NCBI RefSeq assembly: GCF_014645815.1
Contig: NZ_BMML01000015.1
Location: 62,001 to 126,000 of the forward strand
Source of the DNA: Streptomyces fuscichromogenes
GTDB taxonomy: Bacteria; Actinomycetota; Actinomycetes; Streptomycetales; Streptomycetaceae
Reading direction: 5' to 3'
Length of the DNA stretch: 64,000 nt
Part shown: positions 33,758 through 41,373 of the stretch, in pieces
How the letters are laid out: every line of letters begins with the position of its first letter
How positions within the stretch are numbered: position 1 is the first letter of the stretch
Notes under the pieces: generated by a model
The model's database searches: none
The model's input: the letters and a program-made list of their open reading frames with translations, nothing else
What the model was told of the DNA's origin: nothing
Program-made: the position numbers and the translations under genes

Positions 33758-34426
33758 TCAGGCGGGGCGCTCGGCCATGACGACCAGACCCGGCCCGCTG
33801 AACTCATCTGCTGGGAGCCGAAGTTCGGCGACGGGGCGCAGTCCGGCCCGTTCGATCAAGTCGACGAACTGTTCCGGCCGCCATTTGTGCGTCGTCCAGC
33901 GGACGGACACACCTCCGTAGGCCTCCGTGCGCACTGCGTCCTCGTCGCCGACGTGGGTTCCGGTGATGAAGTGTCCGCCCGGCTTCAGAGCCCGTGCGAA
34001 CAGGGCGAGGACCTGAGGAAGCACGTCGCGAGGGAGGTTGAACAGTGACCACCACCCGAGTACGCCGCCGAGGGACGTCTCTTCGAGGCTGAGGTCGGTG
34101 GCAGAGGCGACGCTGAAGCGGCAGTGCGGATACAGACGGCGGGCGTTTGCGATCATGCCGGGCGAGAGATCGACTCCGGACACGTCGAGTCCGCGTTCGG
34201 CGAGGTAGGCGGTCACCGTTCCGGGCCCGCAGCCGACGTCGAGGACGGGCCCGAGTTCGCTCACGGTGTCGGCGAAAGCGTCGATGGATGCCTTGAGCCA
34301 GGGATGGCGACGGATGTCGCCCATTCCCGTCGTCGCCACCATCTCGGCGTAGTTGTCGGCCACCCGGTCATAGGACTCACGGACCACGTCGAGATCGGCC
34401 GGCCGGTCAATTTGGTGTGCACGCAT
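33758..34426 (-). CDS. Class I SAM-dependent methyltransferase
   Basis: Protein of 222 residues (start 34426, MRAHQIDRPADLDVVRESYD). SAM-binding motif I is PVLDVGCGPGTVTAYLAERG, followed by VSGVDLSPGMIANARRLYP (motif II). The C-terminal part RWTTHKWRPEQFVDLIERAG is typical of small-molecule methyltransferases. Substrate unknown. It is a cargo gene of island 1. Confidence 0.88.
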   Translation of the reverse strand: MRAHQIDRPADLDVVRESYDRVADNYAEMVATTGMGDIRRHPWLKASIDAFADTVSELGPVLDVGCGPGTVTAYLAERGLDVSGVDLSPGMIANARRLYPHCRFSVASATDLSLEETSLGGVLGWWSLFNLPRDVLPQVLALFARALKPGGHFITGTHVGDEDAVRTEAYGGVSVRWTTHKWRPEQFVDLIERAGLRPVAELRLPADEFSGPGLVVMAERPA

Positions 34427-34586
34427 CAGCCAACAGTAGGGCGCCGAGTTCGCTGGGGCAGAGGTTGAACAACTCGATTGGGTAGACAAGGCACCGCTGT
34501 GTCGCGGCCGAACGTCGCGGGCAGTGGCCCGGCTGGGGCAGCTTGCTGCGCAGGTCGCCCGGGACTCGTTCACTTCGCATCTGACT

Positions 34587-34604
34587 CGTCTCGCTCAACC
34601 TGAG
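34587..34604. repeat. Single-arm copy of the cassette-boundary motif
   Basis: CGTCTCGCTCAACCTGAG matches one arm of the 33632-33694 palindrome, but no good second arm was found nearby (only a weak GAGGTTGAAC at 34461). It may be half of a boundary lost by recombination. Confidence 0.6.
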
Positions 34605-34620
34605 CAGTGTGCTGTCCGGA

Positions 34621-34959
34621 CTACGTGTCTTGGGGATGCTGGTGAGTGCGCCAGAGGCTTCTGAGGGCTTCGAGTTCGGTTCGGGGGAAGTGCTCGCCCC
34701 ACTTGCCTCGATAGCCCCTCTCGCCGTAGGTCTGTGCGACCTCGTCGAAGCAGCGGATCACGGCGCAGGCGAGTTGGTTGATGCCGAGCTGACTTGACCA
34801 GATCTCGGTCCCCCTGTTGTCGTGATCGCTGCCGTCGCCCAGTTCCAGCACGCGGATCCAGATGTCGTCGCCCTCGCGATAGAAGATCCACCGGTAGGCG
34901 GTCGGTTCGGCCTCGAACTGGACACGGGTCTCCATCTCCCCCGCGACGAGCCGGGCCAC
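34621..34959 (-). pseudogene. 5'-truncated hypothetical gene
   Basis: The visible 112 residues (MARLVAGEMETRVQFEAEPT ... GKWGEHFPRTELEAL) belong to a Streptomyces family whose similarity, from memory, extends further upstream. In this frame the DNA continues as FAPEEFLTAVARL before the GTG at 34959 and then runs into the TnsA-like fragment. It appears 5'-truncated by the same junction (about 34985-34995) that cut TnsA. It may still be translated. Confidence 0.5.
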
Positions 34960-34964
34960 CGCGG

Positions 34965-35273
34965 TCAGGAACTCCTCGGGTGCGAAGCGAACCCCACGAC
35001 CTGAGGATCGAAGTCCATCAGGATCGCGTGATCACGCTCCAGCCACGACTCGAACCCGACATGCCGCCCCGTCGTCGCCGACCAGTACAGGCCCGGAAAG
35101 TGCCGCTGTCCCCGGTACGACGGAAAGCCCCGGACCGGCGCGACCTCCTCGAAGGCCACCTCCGCCGCGTACCCCAACGGCTTGCGTACCTCGTCACCAC
35201 GCTCCAGCCAGGCCAGATCGAAATCCGAGACCTCCGGCTGAGCCCCACCCCGCAGGACCTGTATCCCACCCAT
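34965..35273 (-). pseudogene. TnsA-like transposase endonuclease, C-terminally truncated
   Basis: Starts MGGIQVLRGGAQPEVSDFDL and includes the TnsA-like block FPGLYWSATTGRHVGFESWL, ERDHAILMDFDPQVVGF, with the conserved acidic residues of the endonuclease core (E and D). It stops after 102 residues, whereas relatives are about 220. The missing part would carry the second half of the active site (PDFFARL...). In Tn7-like systems TnsA cuts the 5' ends of the element. The gene reads inward from the right terminal repeat. Confidence 0.7.
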
Positions 35274-35296
35274 GACTCGACCATCACGGATGCCAT

Positions 35297-35549
35297 GAGA
35301 CAAGCCGCATGGAACGAGACACAGGTCACCCTTGTGGGTGACCGCACCCTCGACAACAGCCACCGGACATGAGATTCGAGGCCGCCCCGCTCAGATCGGT
35401 GAGACTTGTCCATGCTCGGCGAGACGGGACAACAGAACAGCTGATGGCCAAGGTTGCCTGAGACAGGCAGCCAGATGGCTCGGATAGGCCGAGATCGGCC
35501 CGCCTTCAGCGAGACAGGTCAGCTCGGATGTCCGGACACCACGGAGACA
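35297..35549. repeat. Array of GAGAC-core direct motifs at the right island end
   Basis: GAGAC occurs at 35297, 35316, 35401, 35421, 35460, 35511 and 35544, all in the same orientation. The wider consensus is about YGAGACARGTC (best copies AGCGAGACAGGTC and CCTGAGACAGGC). Irregularly spaced same-direction sites at one end are what TnsB-binding arrays look like in Tn7-type transposons. Most of the gene-free interval 35274-35638 consists of this array. Confidence 0.6.
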
Positions 35550-35551
35550 GG
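35530..35551 (-). repeat. Right terminal inverted repeat of island 1
   Basis: Read on the minus strand: CCTGTCTC-CGTGGTGT-CCGGAC, the partner of 31685-31706. Confidence 0.6.
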
Positions 35552-35588
35552 GCACTCATCGGCCATCCGGGTATGGCGCGGCGCACTT

Positions 35589-35608
35589 TTGCAAGCAGGT
35601 GCTTGCAA
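35589..35608. promoter_or_regulatory. Perfect operator upstream of the XRE gene
   Basis: TTGCAAGC-AGGT-GCTTGCAA is a perfect 8-bp dyad, 30 bp before the ATG of the XRE-family gene and within its promoter region. It is a probable autoregulatory site. Confidence 0.6.
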
Positions 35609-35638
35609 TTGTTAGCGGGGGTGGGGCAGGGTAGGGGT

Positions 35639-36094
35639 ATGGCATCGCTGAACGTCGGCAATCTCGGTGAGTATCTGCGTGAACAGCGGCGCAACGCGCA
35701 GCTGTCGCTCAGGCAGCTCGCCGACGCCGCCGGGGTGTCCAATCCGTACCTGAGCCAGATCGAGCGCGGGCTGCGCAAGCCGAGCGCGGAGGTGCTCCAG
35801 CAGGTCGCCAAGGCCCTGCGGATCTCCGCCGAGACGCTGTACGTCCGCGCCGGAATCCTCGACGCCGAGCGGGATCTGAACGAGGTGGAGACCCGTGCGG
35901 TCATCCTCGCCGACCCCACCCTCGACGAGCGGCAGAAGCAGGTGCTGCTGCAGATCTACGAGTCGTTCAGGAAAGAGAACGGCTTCGGGTCGGGCGAGGA
36001 ACGCGCGAGCGATGCGGACACCACCGGCGCCGAGAGCGCCGACGGCGACAGCGAGACCGACAGCGAGACCGATCCGCGGCGGACGGCCGGATGA
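35639..36094 (+). CDS. XRE-family regulator
   Basis: Protein of 151 residues (ATG 35639, MASLNVGNLGEYLREQRRNA). An XRE helix-turn-helix occupies about 11-66 (LSLRQLADAAGVSNPYLSQI, ERGLRKPSAEVL). A short conserved segment follows, then an acidic low-complexity tail (SADGDSETDSETD). It precedes the HBHA-like gene by 77 nt. Confidence 0.9.
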   Translation: MASLNVGNLGEYLREQRRNAQLSLRQLADAAGVSNPYLSQIERGLRKPSAEVLQQVAKALRISAETLYVRAGILDAERDLNEVETRAVILADPTLDERQKQVLLQIYESFRKENGFGSGEERASDADTTGAESADGDSETDSETDPRRTAG

Positions 36095-36171
36095 GCCGGC
36101 CAAGCGCGCCGACCGCCGCGCCGCGGACCACAAAACCCTCAACCGAACTTTAATACGGGAGGACCATCACC

Positions 36172-36804
36172 ATGGCCATCACCGACGACCTGCGCAAGAC
36201 CTTCAGCGACCCGACCCCGCTCTACTTCGCCGCCGGCACCGCCGACCTGGCCCTCCAGCAGGCGAAGAAGGTCCCCGGCCTGGTCGAGCAGCTGCGCAGC
36301 GAGGCCCCGGCCCGTATCGAGGCGGTCCGTCACACCGACCCGAAGGCCGTCCAGGAGAAGGCCACCGCCCGCGCCAAGGAGGCCGGCGTCAAGGCCAAGG
36401 AGGCGCAGGCCAACCTCCAGTCCAAGGTCAACGACTTCATCGTCTCCCTCGACGGCGACCTCAAGAAGCTCGGCGAGTCCGCCCAGGACTTCGCCCTGCG
36501 CGGGGTCGGCGTGGCCGCCGAGTACGCGGTCAAGGCCCGTGAGACCTACGAGAAGGTCGCCGAGCACGGCGAGCTGGCGGTGAAGACCTGGCGCGGCGAG
36601 GCCGCCGACGAGATCGAGGACCTGGCCATCGCCGTCGAGGGCAGGCCCGAGCCGGTCGTGGTCAAGGAGGAGGAGAAGAAGGCGGAGGAGCCGAAGGCCG
36701 CCGAGGCCAGGCCGACCGCCGTGAAGAAGGCCCCGGCCGCCAAGAAGACCCCGGCCCCGCGCAAGGCCACCCCGGTCCGGAAGACCACCCCGCCGGCCAA
36801 GTAG
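36172..36804 (+). CDS. Heparin-binding hemagglutinin-like coiled-coil protein
   Basis: Protein of 210 residues: a short N-terminal helix, a long coiled coil (about 15-150) and a C-terminal Lys/Ala/Pro tail (KKAPAAKKTPAPRKATPVRK). This is the mycobacterial HBHA layout, where the lysine-rich tail binds glycosaminoglycans. In Streptomyces the role is unknown; membrane or cytoskeletal association is plausible. Strong GGAGG ribosome-binding site. Confidence 0.85.
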   Translation: MAITDDLRKTFSDPTPLYFAAGTADLALQQAKKVPGLVEQLRSEAPARIEAVRHTDPKAVQEKATARAKEAGVKAKEAQANLQSKVNDFIVSLDGDLKKLGESAQDFALRGVGVAAEYAVKARETYEKVAEHGELAVKTWRGEAADEIEDLAIAVEGRPEPVVVKEEEKKAEEPKAAEARPTAVKKAPAAKKTPAPRKATPVRKTTPPAK

Positions 36805-36913
36805 ACGGCGGTCGCGTCAGCGGAACGTACGGGCCGGGCACCTTGAGGGTGCCCGGCCCGTTCTACGGGTACGGTGGCCGCGTAGGGATCGGGAGAGAGC
36901 GGGCGGTGGCAGC

Positions 36914-37261
36914 ATGCTGATGTTGGGGTTCGCAGGGTTCCTGGGACTGTTGAAGATCGTCCTCATGGCCCTGGCCGCGTTCGGGCTGGTCGACGCCGTG
37001 TTCCGGCGCGAGGACGCCTTCCGCGCGGCCGACAAGCAGAACAAGGTCTTCTGGCTGATCATCCTGGCCATCGCCCTGGTCGTCAGCTACCTCTTCTCGA
37101 TCCTCTCCATCCTCCCGATCGGAGGCCTGGTGGCGAGCATCGTCTACATCGTCGACGTCCGTCCCGCGGTCAAGCAGGTCTCCGGGGGCGGCGGCTGGCG
37201 AGGCCGCCGCGGCGGAAGCAGCAGCGACGGCCCGTACGGCCCGTACAACGGCGGACGCTGA
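36914..37261 (+). CDS. DUF2516-family membrane protein
   Basis: Protein of 115 residues with an N-terminal transmembrane helix (about 3-28), the conserved DAVFRREDAFRAADKQNKVF stretch, a hydrophobic double span (about 46-78), a VDVRPAVKQV turn and a Gly/Arg-rich tail (GGGGWRGRRGG). Typical actinobacterial DUF2516 size. Function unknown. Confidence 0.88.
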   Translation: MLMLGFAGFLGLLKIVLMALAAFGLVDAVFRREDAFRAADKQNKVFWLIILAIALVVSYLFSILSILPIGGLVASIVYIVDVRPAVKQVSGGGGWRGRRGGSSSDGPYGPYNGGR

Positions 37262-37289
37262 CCTTTCCGGGGCGCCCGCGGAGGTGCCC

Positions 37290-37345
37290 CCCTTCAGGGG
37301 CGGGGGGAACTGCGCGACCAGCCCCACGCACCCGCACCCGGCCGA
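37290..37345. repeat. Interspersed intergenic repeat, family B copy 1
   Basis: Contains GGGGAACTGCGCGAC (37304-37318), then CAGCCCCACGCACCCGCACC. The same 15-mer core recurs at 41164-41178 with an AGCCCCACCGGCCCGCAC tail. It lies between convergent genes. Confidence 0.6.
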
Positions 37346-37374
37346 CCACCGAACCGGAAACGGCGAGCTCCCCC

Positions 37375-38685
37375 TCAAACCCCCCGGTCCAGCAGCACGA
37401 CGGCCACGTCATCCGTCAGCTCGCCCCCATTGAGCTGCCGCACCTCGTTCACCGCCGCCCGCAGCAACGCCTCCCCGGTCAGGCCGGACGCCAGCTGACG
37501 CCGGACCATCTCGACCATCCCCTCCTGCCCCAGCCGCTCCCCGCCCGAGCCCACCCGGCCCTCGATCAGGCCGTCGGTGTAGAGCATCAGGCTCCACGCG
37601 GCGCCCAGCTTCACCTGCATCCGCGGCCACCGGGCACCCTTCAGCAGCCCCAGCGCCGGTCCGTTGTTGTCGTACGGCAGCAGATCGGCCGGCCGTCCGG
37701 CACGGGCGATCAGCGGCGCCGGATGCCCGGCCAGGCACAGCCCCGCCCGGCGCCCGTCCGGCGCTATGTCGACGGTGCAGAGCGTCGCGAAGATCTCCTC
37801 GTCGGACCGCTCGTGCTCAAGGACCTCCTGCAGAGTGCTCAGCAGATCGTCGCCGCTCAGCCCCGCCAGGGTCAGCGCCCGCCAGGCGATCCGCAGCTCC
37901 ACGCCGAGCGCGGCCTCGTCCGGGCCGTGCCCGCAGACGTCGCCGATCATCGCGTGCACGGTCCCGTCGGGCGTGCGCACCGTGTCGTAGAAGTCGCCGC
38001 CGAGCAGCGCCCGGGAGCGGCCGGGGCGGTAGCGGGCGGCGAACCGCAGCGAGGAACCCTCCAGCAGGGGCGTGGGCAGCAGGCCCCGCTCAAGACGGCG
38101 GTTCTCCTGCGCGCGCAGCCGCCCCTCCGCGAGCTTGCGCTCGGTCGTGAGGGAGCGTTTGCGCTCGACGGCGTACCGGATGGCGCGGCTCAGCAGCCGT
38201 CCGTCCAGTTCGTCGCGGAAGAGGTAGTCCTGGGCGCCGACGCGCACGGCCTCGGTGCCGCGCTCGGTGTCACCGGAGGCGGTGAGCGCGAGTACGGCGT
38301 GCCGGGGCGCGAGCTCCAGTACGTGCTTGAGCACGGCGAGCTCGCCCTCCGCGGCCTTGCCGCCCGGCGCCGGCAGCGCCAGGTCCAGCAGGATGCAGTG
38401 GACGTCGTCGGTCAGCAGCCGCTCGGCCTCGGTGAGGTTGCGGGCGGTGCGGACGCGGATCGAGGTGCCGGACGCGTCCTGCAACTCGGGCAGGACCGGC
38501 GAACCGGCCGGATCGTCCTCGATCAGCAGCAAGGTGAGAGTGGTGCCGCCGGCGCTGGGCGTGGCGGCTTCCGTGCGGTTGGCCTCTTCCTTGAGGGGGC
38601 CGCCGCCCTGTGCGGGCGTGGCGGCCGGCGCCTGACCACTCTCCACGGCCGGGATCGCTCTCTGCCGCGGTACGGGTACGGGCAT
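37375..38685 (-). CDS. Response regulator-PP2C phosphatase (RsbU/SpoIIE type)
   Basis: Protein of 436 residues. An atypical receiver domain (about 48-170; LTLLLIEDDPAG, ILLDLALPAPGG) is followed by a short linker helix and a PPM/SpoIIE serine phosphatase domain (about 205-435) with metal-binding LLGGDFYDTV, MIGDVCGHGPDEA and LYTDGLIEGR. Such enzymes dephosphorylate anti-anti-sigma factors. Start 38685 is preferred because AAGGA sits about 8 nt upstream; starts at 38757 and 38775 exist. Confidence 0.9.
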   Translation of the reverse strand: MPVPVPRQRAIPAVESGQAPAATPAQGGGPLKEEANRTEAATPSAGGTTLTLLLIEDDPAGSPVLPELQDASGTSIRVRTARNLTEAERLLTDDVHCILLDLALPAPGGKAAEGELAVLKHVLELAPRHAVLALTASGDTERGTEAVRVGAQDYLFRDELDGRLLSRAIRYAVERKRSLTTERKLAEGRLRAQENRRLERGLLPTPLLEGSSLRFAARYRPGRSRALLGGDFYDTVRTPDGTVHAMIGDVCGHGPDEAALGVELRIAWRALTLAGLSGDDLLSTLQEVLEHERSDEEIFATLCTVDIAPDGRRAGLCLAGHPAPLIARAGRPADLLPYDNNGPALGLLKGARWPRMQVKLGAAWSLMLYTDGLIEGRVGSGGERLGQEGMVEMVRRQLASGLTGEALLRAAVNEVRQLNGGELTDDVAVVLLDRGV

Positions 38686-38992
38686 CGTGTCGGGTTCCTT
38701 CCCTCCCCCCGAGGGCATGGCGGGGCGAGGGACCTCGACCCACCAGACCGGGACCATAGCGGTACTGGCCACCACAACGGAATGGTGTGAGCCGCGTCGC
38801 TCTGTCTCAGGCCACTGTCATATGCCGCGTGCCGTACCGCAGTTGGGCAAGAAGCCTGTTCGAAGGGGATGACGAAGGTCACGTGCCGCCCGAGTTTGAA
38901 CGGGCGTTGGCGTGCACTGCATCACATGACGCAGTTCACGAAAGGGGTATCACGCCCAAAGCGCCCGGCACCGCCCATGTGCCCGGCACCGC

Positions 38993-40111
38993 TCAGGCGT
39001 CCGGCCGTACCACCCCGAGGATCGGCATCGTCCCCGCGCCGCCGATCGACACCGTCCGCCCCGGGCGCGGGGCCTGGATGATCGCGCCGTCCCCTATGTA
39101 CATCGCCACATGGCTGGCGTCGTCGTAGTAGATGATCAGGTCGCCGGGGCGCATGTCCTTGACGTCGATGTGCTTGAGCTGCTTCCACTGCTCCTCGGAG
39201 GTGCGCGGGATCGGCTGCCCGGCGCTCGCCCAGGCCTTCGAGGTCAGCCCCGAGCAGTCGTAGGAGTCCGGGCCCTGTGCGCCCCACACGTACGGCTTGC
39301 CGAGCTGGGCGGTGGCGAACGCGACCGCCTTGCGGCCCGCCGCGGACGCCTTGCTGTGGATCTCGTCGAGTATCCCGGTGTCCAGCCAGGCGGTCTGCGC
39401 CTTGTAGGCGGCCTCCCGCTCCAGCTCGGCGAGGCGCTCCTTCTGCTTCTTCTCCAGCGTCGACTGGAGCTTCTCGGCGGCGGCGATCCGCTGCTTGATC
39501 TTCTTCTTCGCGGCGGCCTTCGCCTCGCGGCCGGCCTCCAGCCTGTTCCACTGGTCGGCCGCGTCCGCCGCGTACTGCGTCAAGTCCTGCTGGGTCTGTG
39601 TCAGTTCCCTGATCAGCGCCTTGGTGGCACGCTCGCCCTGGAGCACCCGTCCGGCCCCGTCCAGGAACAGGGAGGGGTCGTCGCTCAGCATCAGCTGAGC
39701 GGTGTCCGGCAGTCCGCCGGTGCGGTACTGGGCGGCGGCCGCCCGGCCCGCCCGCTCCTTCAGCCCGTCGAGCTTCTGCTGTCCCTTGACGATCTTCTCG
39801 GCCAGGTCGACGATCTCGGCGGACTGCTTCTGCGCCGCCTCCTCGGCGGCGTTGTACGCGTCGGTGGCGACGGCCGCGTCGTGGTACAGCCCGTCCAGCT
39901 TCTTGCTCACCGCCTCAAGGTCCTTGTCCGGCGGGAGAGTCGCGGAGGGACTGGCCGAGGCGCTGGAGGAGGCGCTGGGGGAGGGGGAGGGGCTGGGGGC
40001 CGCGAACGCCGTGCCGGGCGCCGCCAGCATCGTCACCGCGCAGGCCACGGTCACCGCCGTCGCCAGGATCCCGCGCCCGCCCGGCCGGACGGTGTGCTTG
40101 TCCGGTCCCAT
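38993..40111 (-). CDS. Secreted NlpC/P60 peptidoglycan hydrolase
   Basis: Exported endopeptidase of 372 residues. Signal peptide at about 1-38, Ser/Pro linker (SPSPSPSASSSASAS), a long coiled coil (about 60-235), then the NlpC/P60 domain with catalytic Cys in DSYDCSGLTSKAW, His in DDASHVAMYIGDG and third residue in IIQAPRPG. Coiled-coil NlpC proteins of this type (RipA-like) cut the D-Glu to diaminopimelate bond. No c-di-AMP riboswitch was visible upstream. Confidence 0.92.
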   Translation of the reverse strand: MGPDKHTVRPGGRGILATAVTVACAVTMLAAPGTAFAAPSPSPSPSASSSASASPSATLPPDKDLEAVSKKLDGLYHDAAVATDAYNAAEEAAQKQSAEIVDLAEKIVKGQQKLDGLKERAGRAAAAQYRTGGLPDTAQLMLSDDPSLFLDGAGRVLQGERATKALIRELTQTQQDLTQYAADAADQWNRLEAGREAKAAAKKKIKQRIAAAEKLQSTLEKKQKERLAELEREAAYKAQTAWLDTGILDEIHSKASAAGRKAVAFATAQLGKPYVWGAQGPDSYDCSGLTSKAWASAGQPIPRTSEEQWKQLKHIDVKDMRPGDLIIYYDDASHVAMYIGDGAIIQAPRPGRTVSIGGAGTMPILGVVRPDA

Positions 40112-40333
40112 GACCCGCCCCCCAGGAACTGATTAACCGTCAGTAACTTACGCCGCGTGGAGGATCGTGCCACGTGGTGCCGCAAAGCGACAGGGGTAGG
40201 GCGACAGAGGTGACGGGTGGGTTCCTCCCCGGTTTCCCCCCGAGTACGACGATCTTCCCGTCTTTGTGACGAACGACTCACCTGGATCGTTCCCCGCTCG
40301 CCGCCCCGAGATCGTTCCCGGCCCGCCGCCCCC

Positions 40334-41125
40334 TCATTCCGGGGGTGCCAACGCTCCCCACGCCACCGTCACTTCGCCCTGCCGCCAGCGCGCCGCCGAG
40401 TCCGTGACCGGCCAGTCGGCCGCCAGTTCCCGCACCGCCCGGATCCACCGCTGCCGGGCGCCGTACGACGCGTAGGGCGCGGCCGCCGCCCACGCGCGGT
40501 CGAAGTCCCGCAGGAACGCGTGCACCGGTTCGCCCGGCACATTGCGGTGGATCAGCGCCTTCGGCAGCCGTTCGGCGAGGTCCGAGGGGCGCTCCAGGGA
40601 CCCGAGCCGGGTCGCGAAGGTCACCGTCCGCGGCCCCTCCGTCCCGAGCGCGACCCACACGTGCCGCCGCCCGATCTCGTCACAGGTCCCCTCCACCAGC
40701 AGCCCGCCGGGCGCGAGCCGCCCGCACAGCCGCTGCCACACCTCGGCGACCTCGCTCTCGTCGTACTGCCGCAGCACGTTGGCCGCGCGGATGAGCAACG
40801 GCCGTGCGGGGAGCGGGATCTCGAAGCCGCCGTGCCGGAAGGCCAGCCCCTCGCGCTCGTACGGCAGCGCGGCGGCGACCCGCGCGGGCTCGATCTCGAT
40901 CCCGACGACACGCGCGCGTGGCGCGACGGTACGCAGCCGGCCGAGCAGTTCGACCGCGGTCCAGGGGGCGGCGCCGTACCCGAGGTCGACGGCGACGGGG
41001 TCCTCCGCGCGGCGCAGTTCCGCCCCGTGCGTGGCAGCGATCCAGCGGTCCATACGACGCAGCCGGTTGGGGTTGGTGGTCCCGCGCGTCACCGTTCCCA
41101 CGGGGCGGGAAGCGCGGGCACTCAT
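40334..41125 (-). CDS. Class I SAM-dependent methyltransferase near mshA
   Basis: Protein of 263 residues (start 41125, MSARASRPVGTVTRGTTNPN). The SAM site is DPVAVDLGYGAAPWTAVELL, with GIEIEPARV as motif II. The RLRRMDRWI and RRHVWVALG segments resemble a Streptomyces family that usually sits beside mshA. Substrate unknown. It is divergent from mshA. Confidence 0.85.
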   Translation of the reverse strand: MSARASRPVGTVTRGTTNPNRLRRMDRWIAATHGAELRRAEDPVAVDLGYGAAPWTAVELLGRLRTVAPRARVVGIEIEPARVAAALPYEREGLAFRHGGFEIPLPARPLLIRAANVLRQYDESEVAEVWQRLCGRLAPGGLLVEGTCDEIGRRHVWVALGTEGPRTVTFATRLGSLERPSDLAERLPKALIHRNVPGEPVHAFLRDFDRAWAAAAPYASYGARQRWIRAVRELAADWPVTDSAARWRQGEVTVAWGALAPPE

Positions 41126-41142
41126 GCGTACGAGGGTAAGTG

Positions 41143-41210
41143 GAGGCGCCCCCGTAGAGGCGCGGGGAACTGCGCGACAAGCCCCACCGGCCCGCACTCG
41201 ACCCTCGGCC
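41143..41210. repeat. Interspersed intergenic repeat, family B copy 2
   Basis: Contains the GGGGAACTGCGCGAC core (41164-41178), as at 37304-37318. It lies in the mshA upstream region. Confidence 0.6.
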
Positions 41211-41373
41211 ACACCACCCCACGCATCCCATTCTCGAACGGTTGAGCGACATAAGGTAATGTCCCGGCAAAATAACCCGCCCCCGGAATGGGAATCAGTG
41301 CCTCCGCTGTTTCCACCCTGGAGGACGCTCGACGCCCTCCCGACGGCATGCCCGAACAGAGGAGGACCGCCAC

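Larger units (their letters stand above)
31685..35551. mobile_element. Remnant of a Tn7-like element or end-derived cassette array
   Basis: A 3.87 kb segment with matching inverted ends: CCTGTCTC-N8-CCGGAC at 31685-31706 and its reverse complement at 35530-35551 (14 of 14 specified bases, same spacing). A truncated TnsA-like gene reads inward from the right end, as tnsA does in Tn7. The right end holds repeated GAGAC-core motifs like a TnsB-site array. Inside are leftward cargo genes separated by palindromes of the same motif. TnsB, TnsC and TniQ are absent, so it could not move by itself. No matching target duplication was found. Confidence 0.6.

Noticed and set aside
38800..38825. CTGTCTCAGGCCACTG near 38808 as another island 1 boundary motif
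   Set aside because: It is a single partial match with no second arm, TnsA gene or array nearby; likely chance.
40112..40333. Possible c-di-AMP (ydaO-type) riboswitch upstream of the NlpC/P60 gene
   Set aside because: Such switches precede some Streptomyces cell-wall hydrolase genes, but the conserved core could not be found on the relevant strand here.
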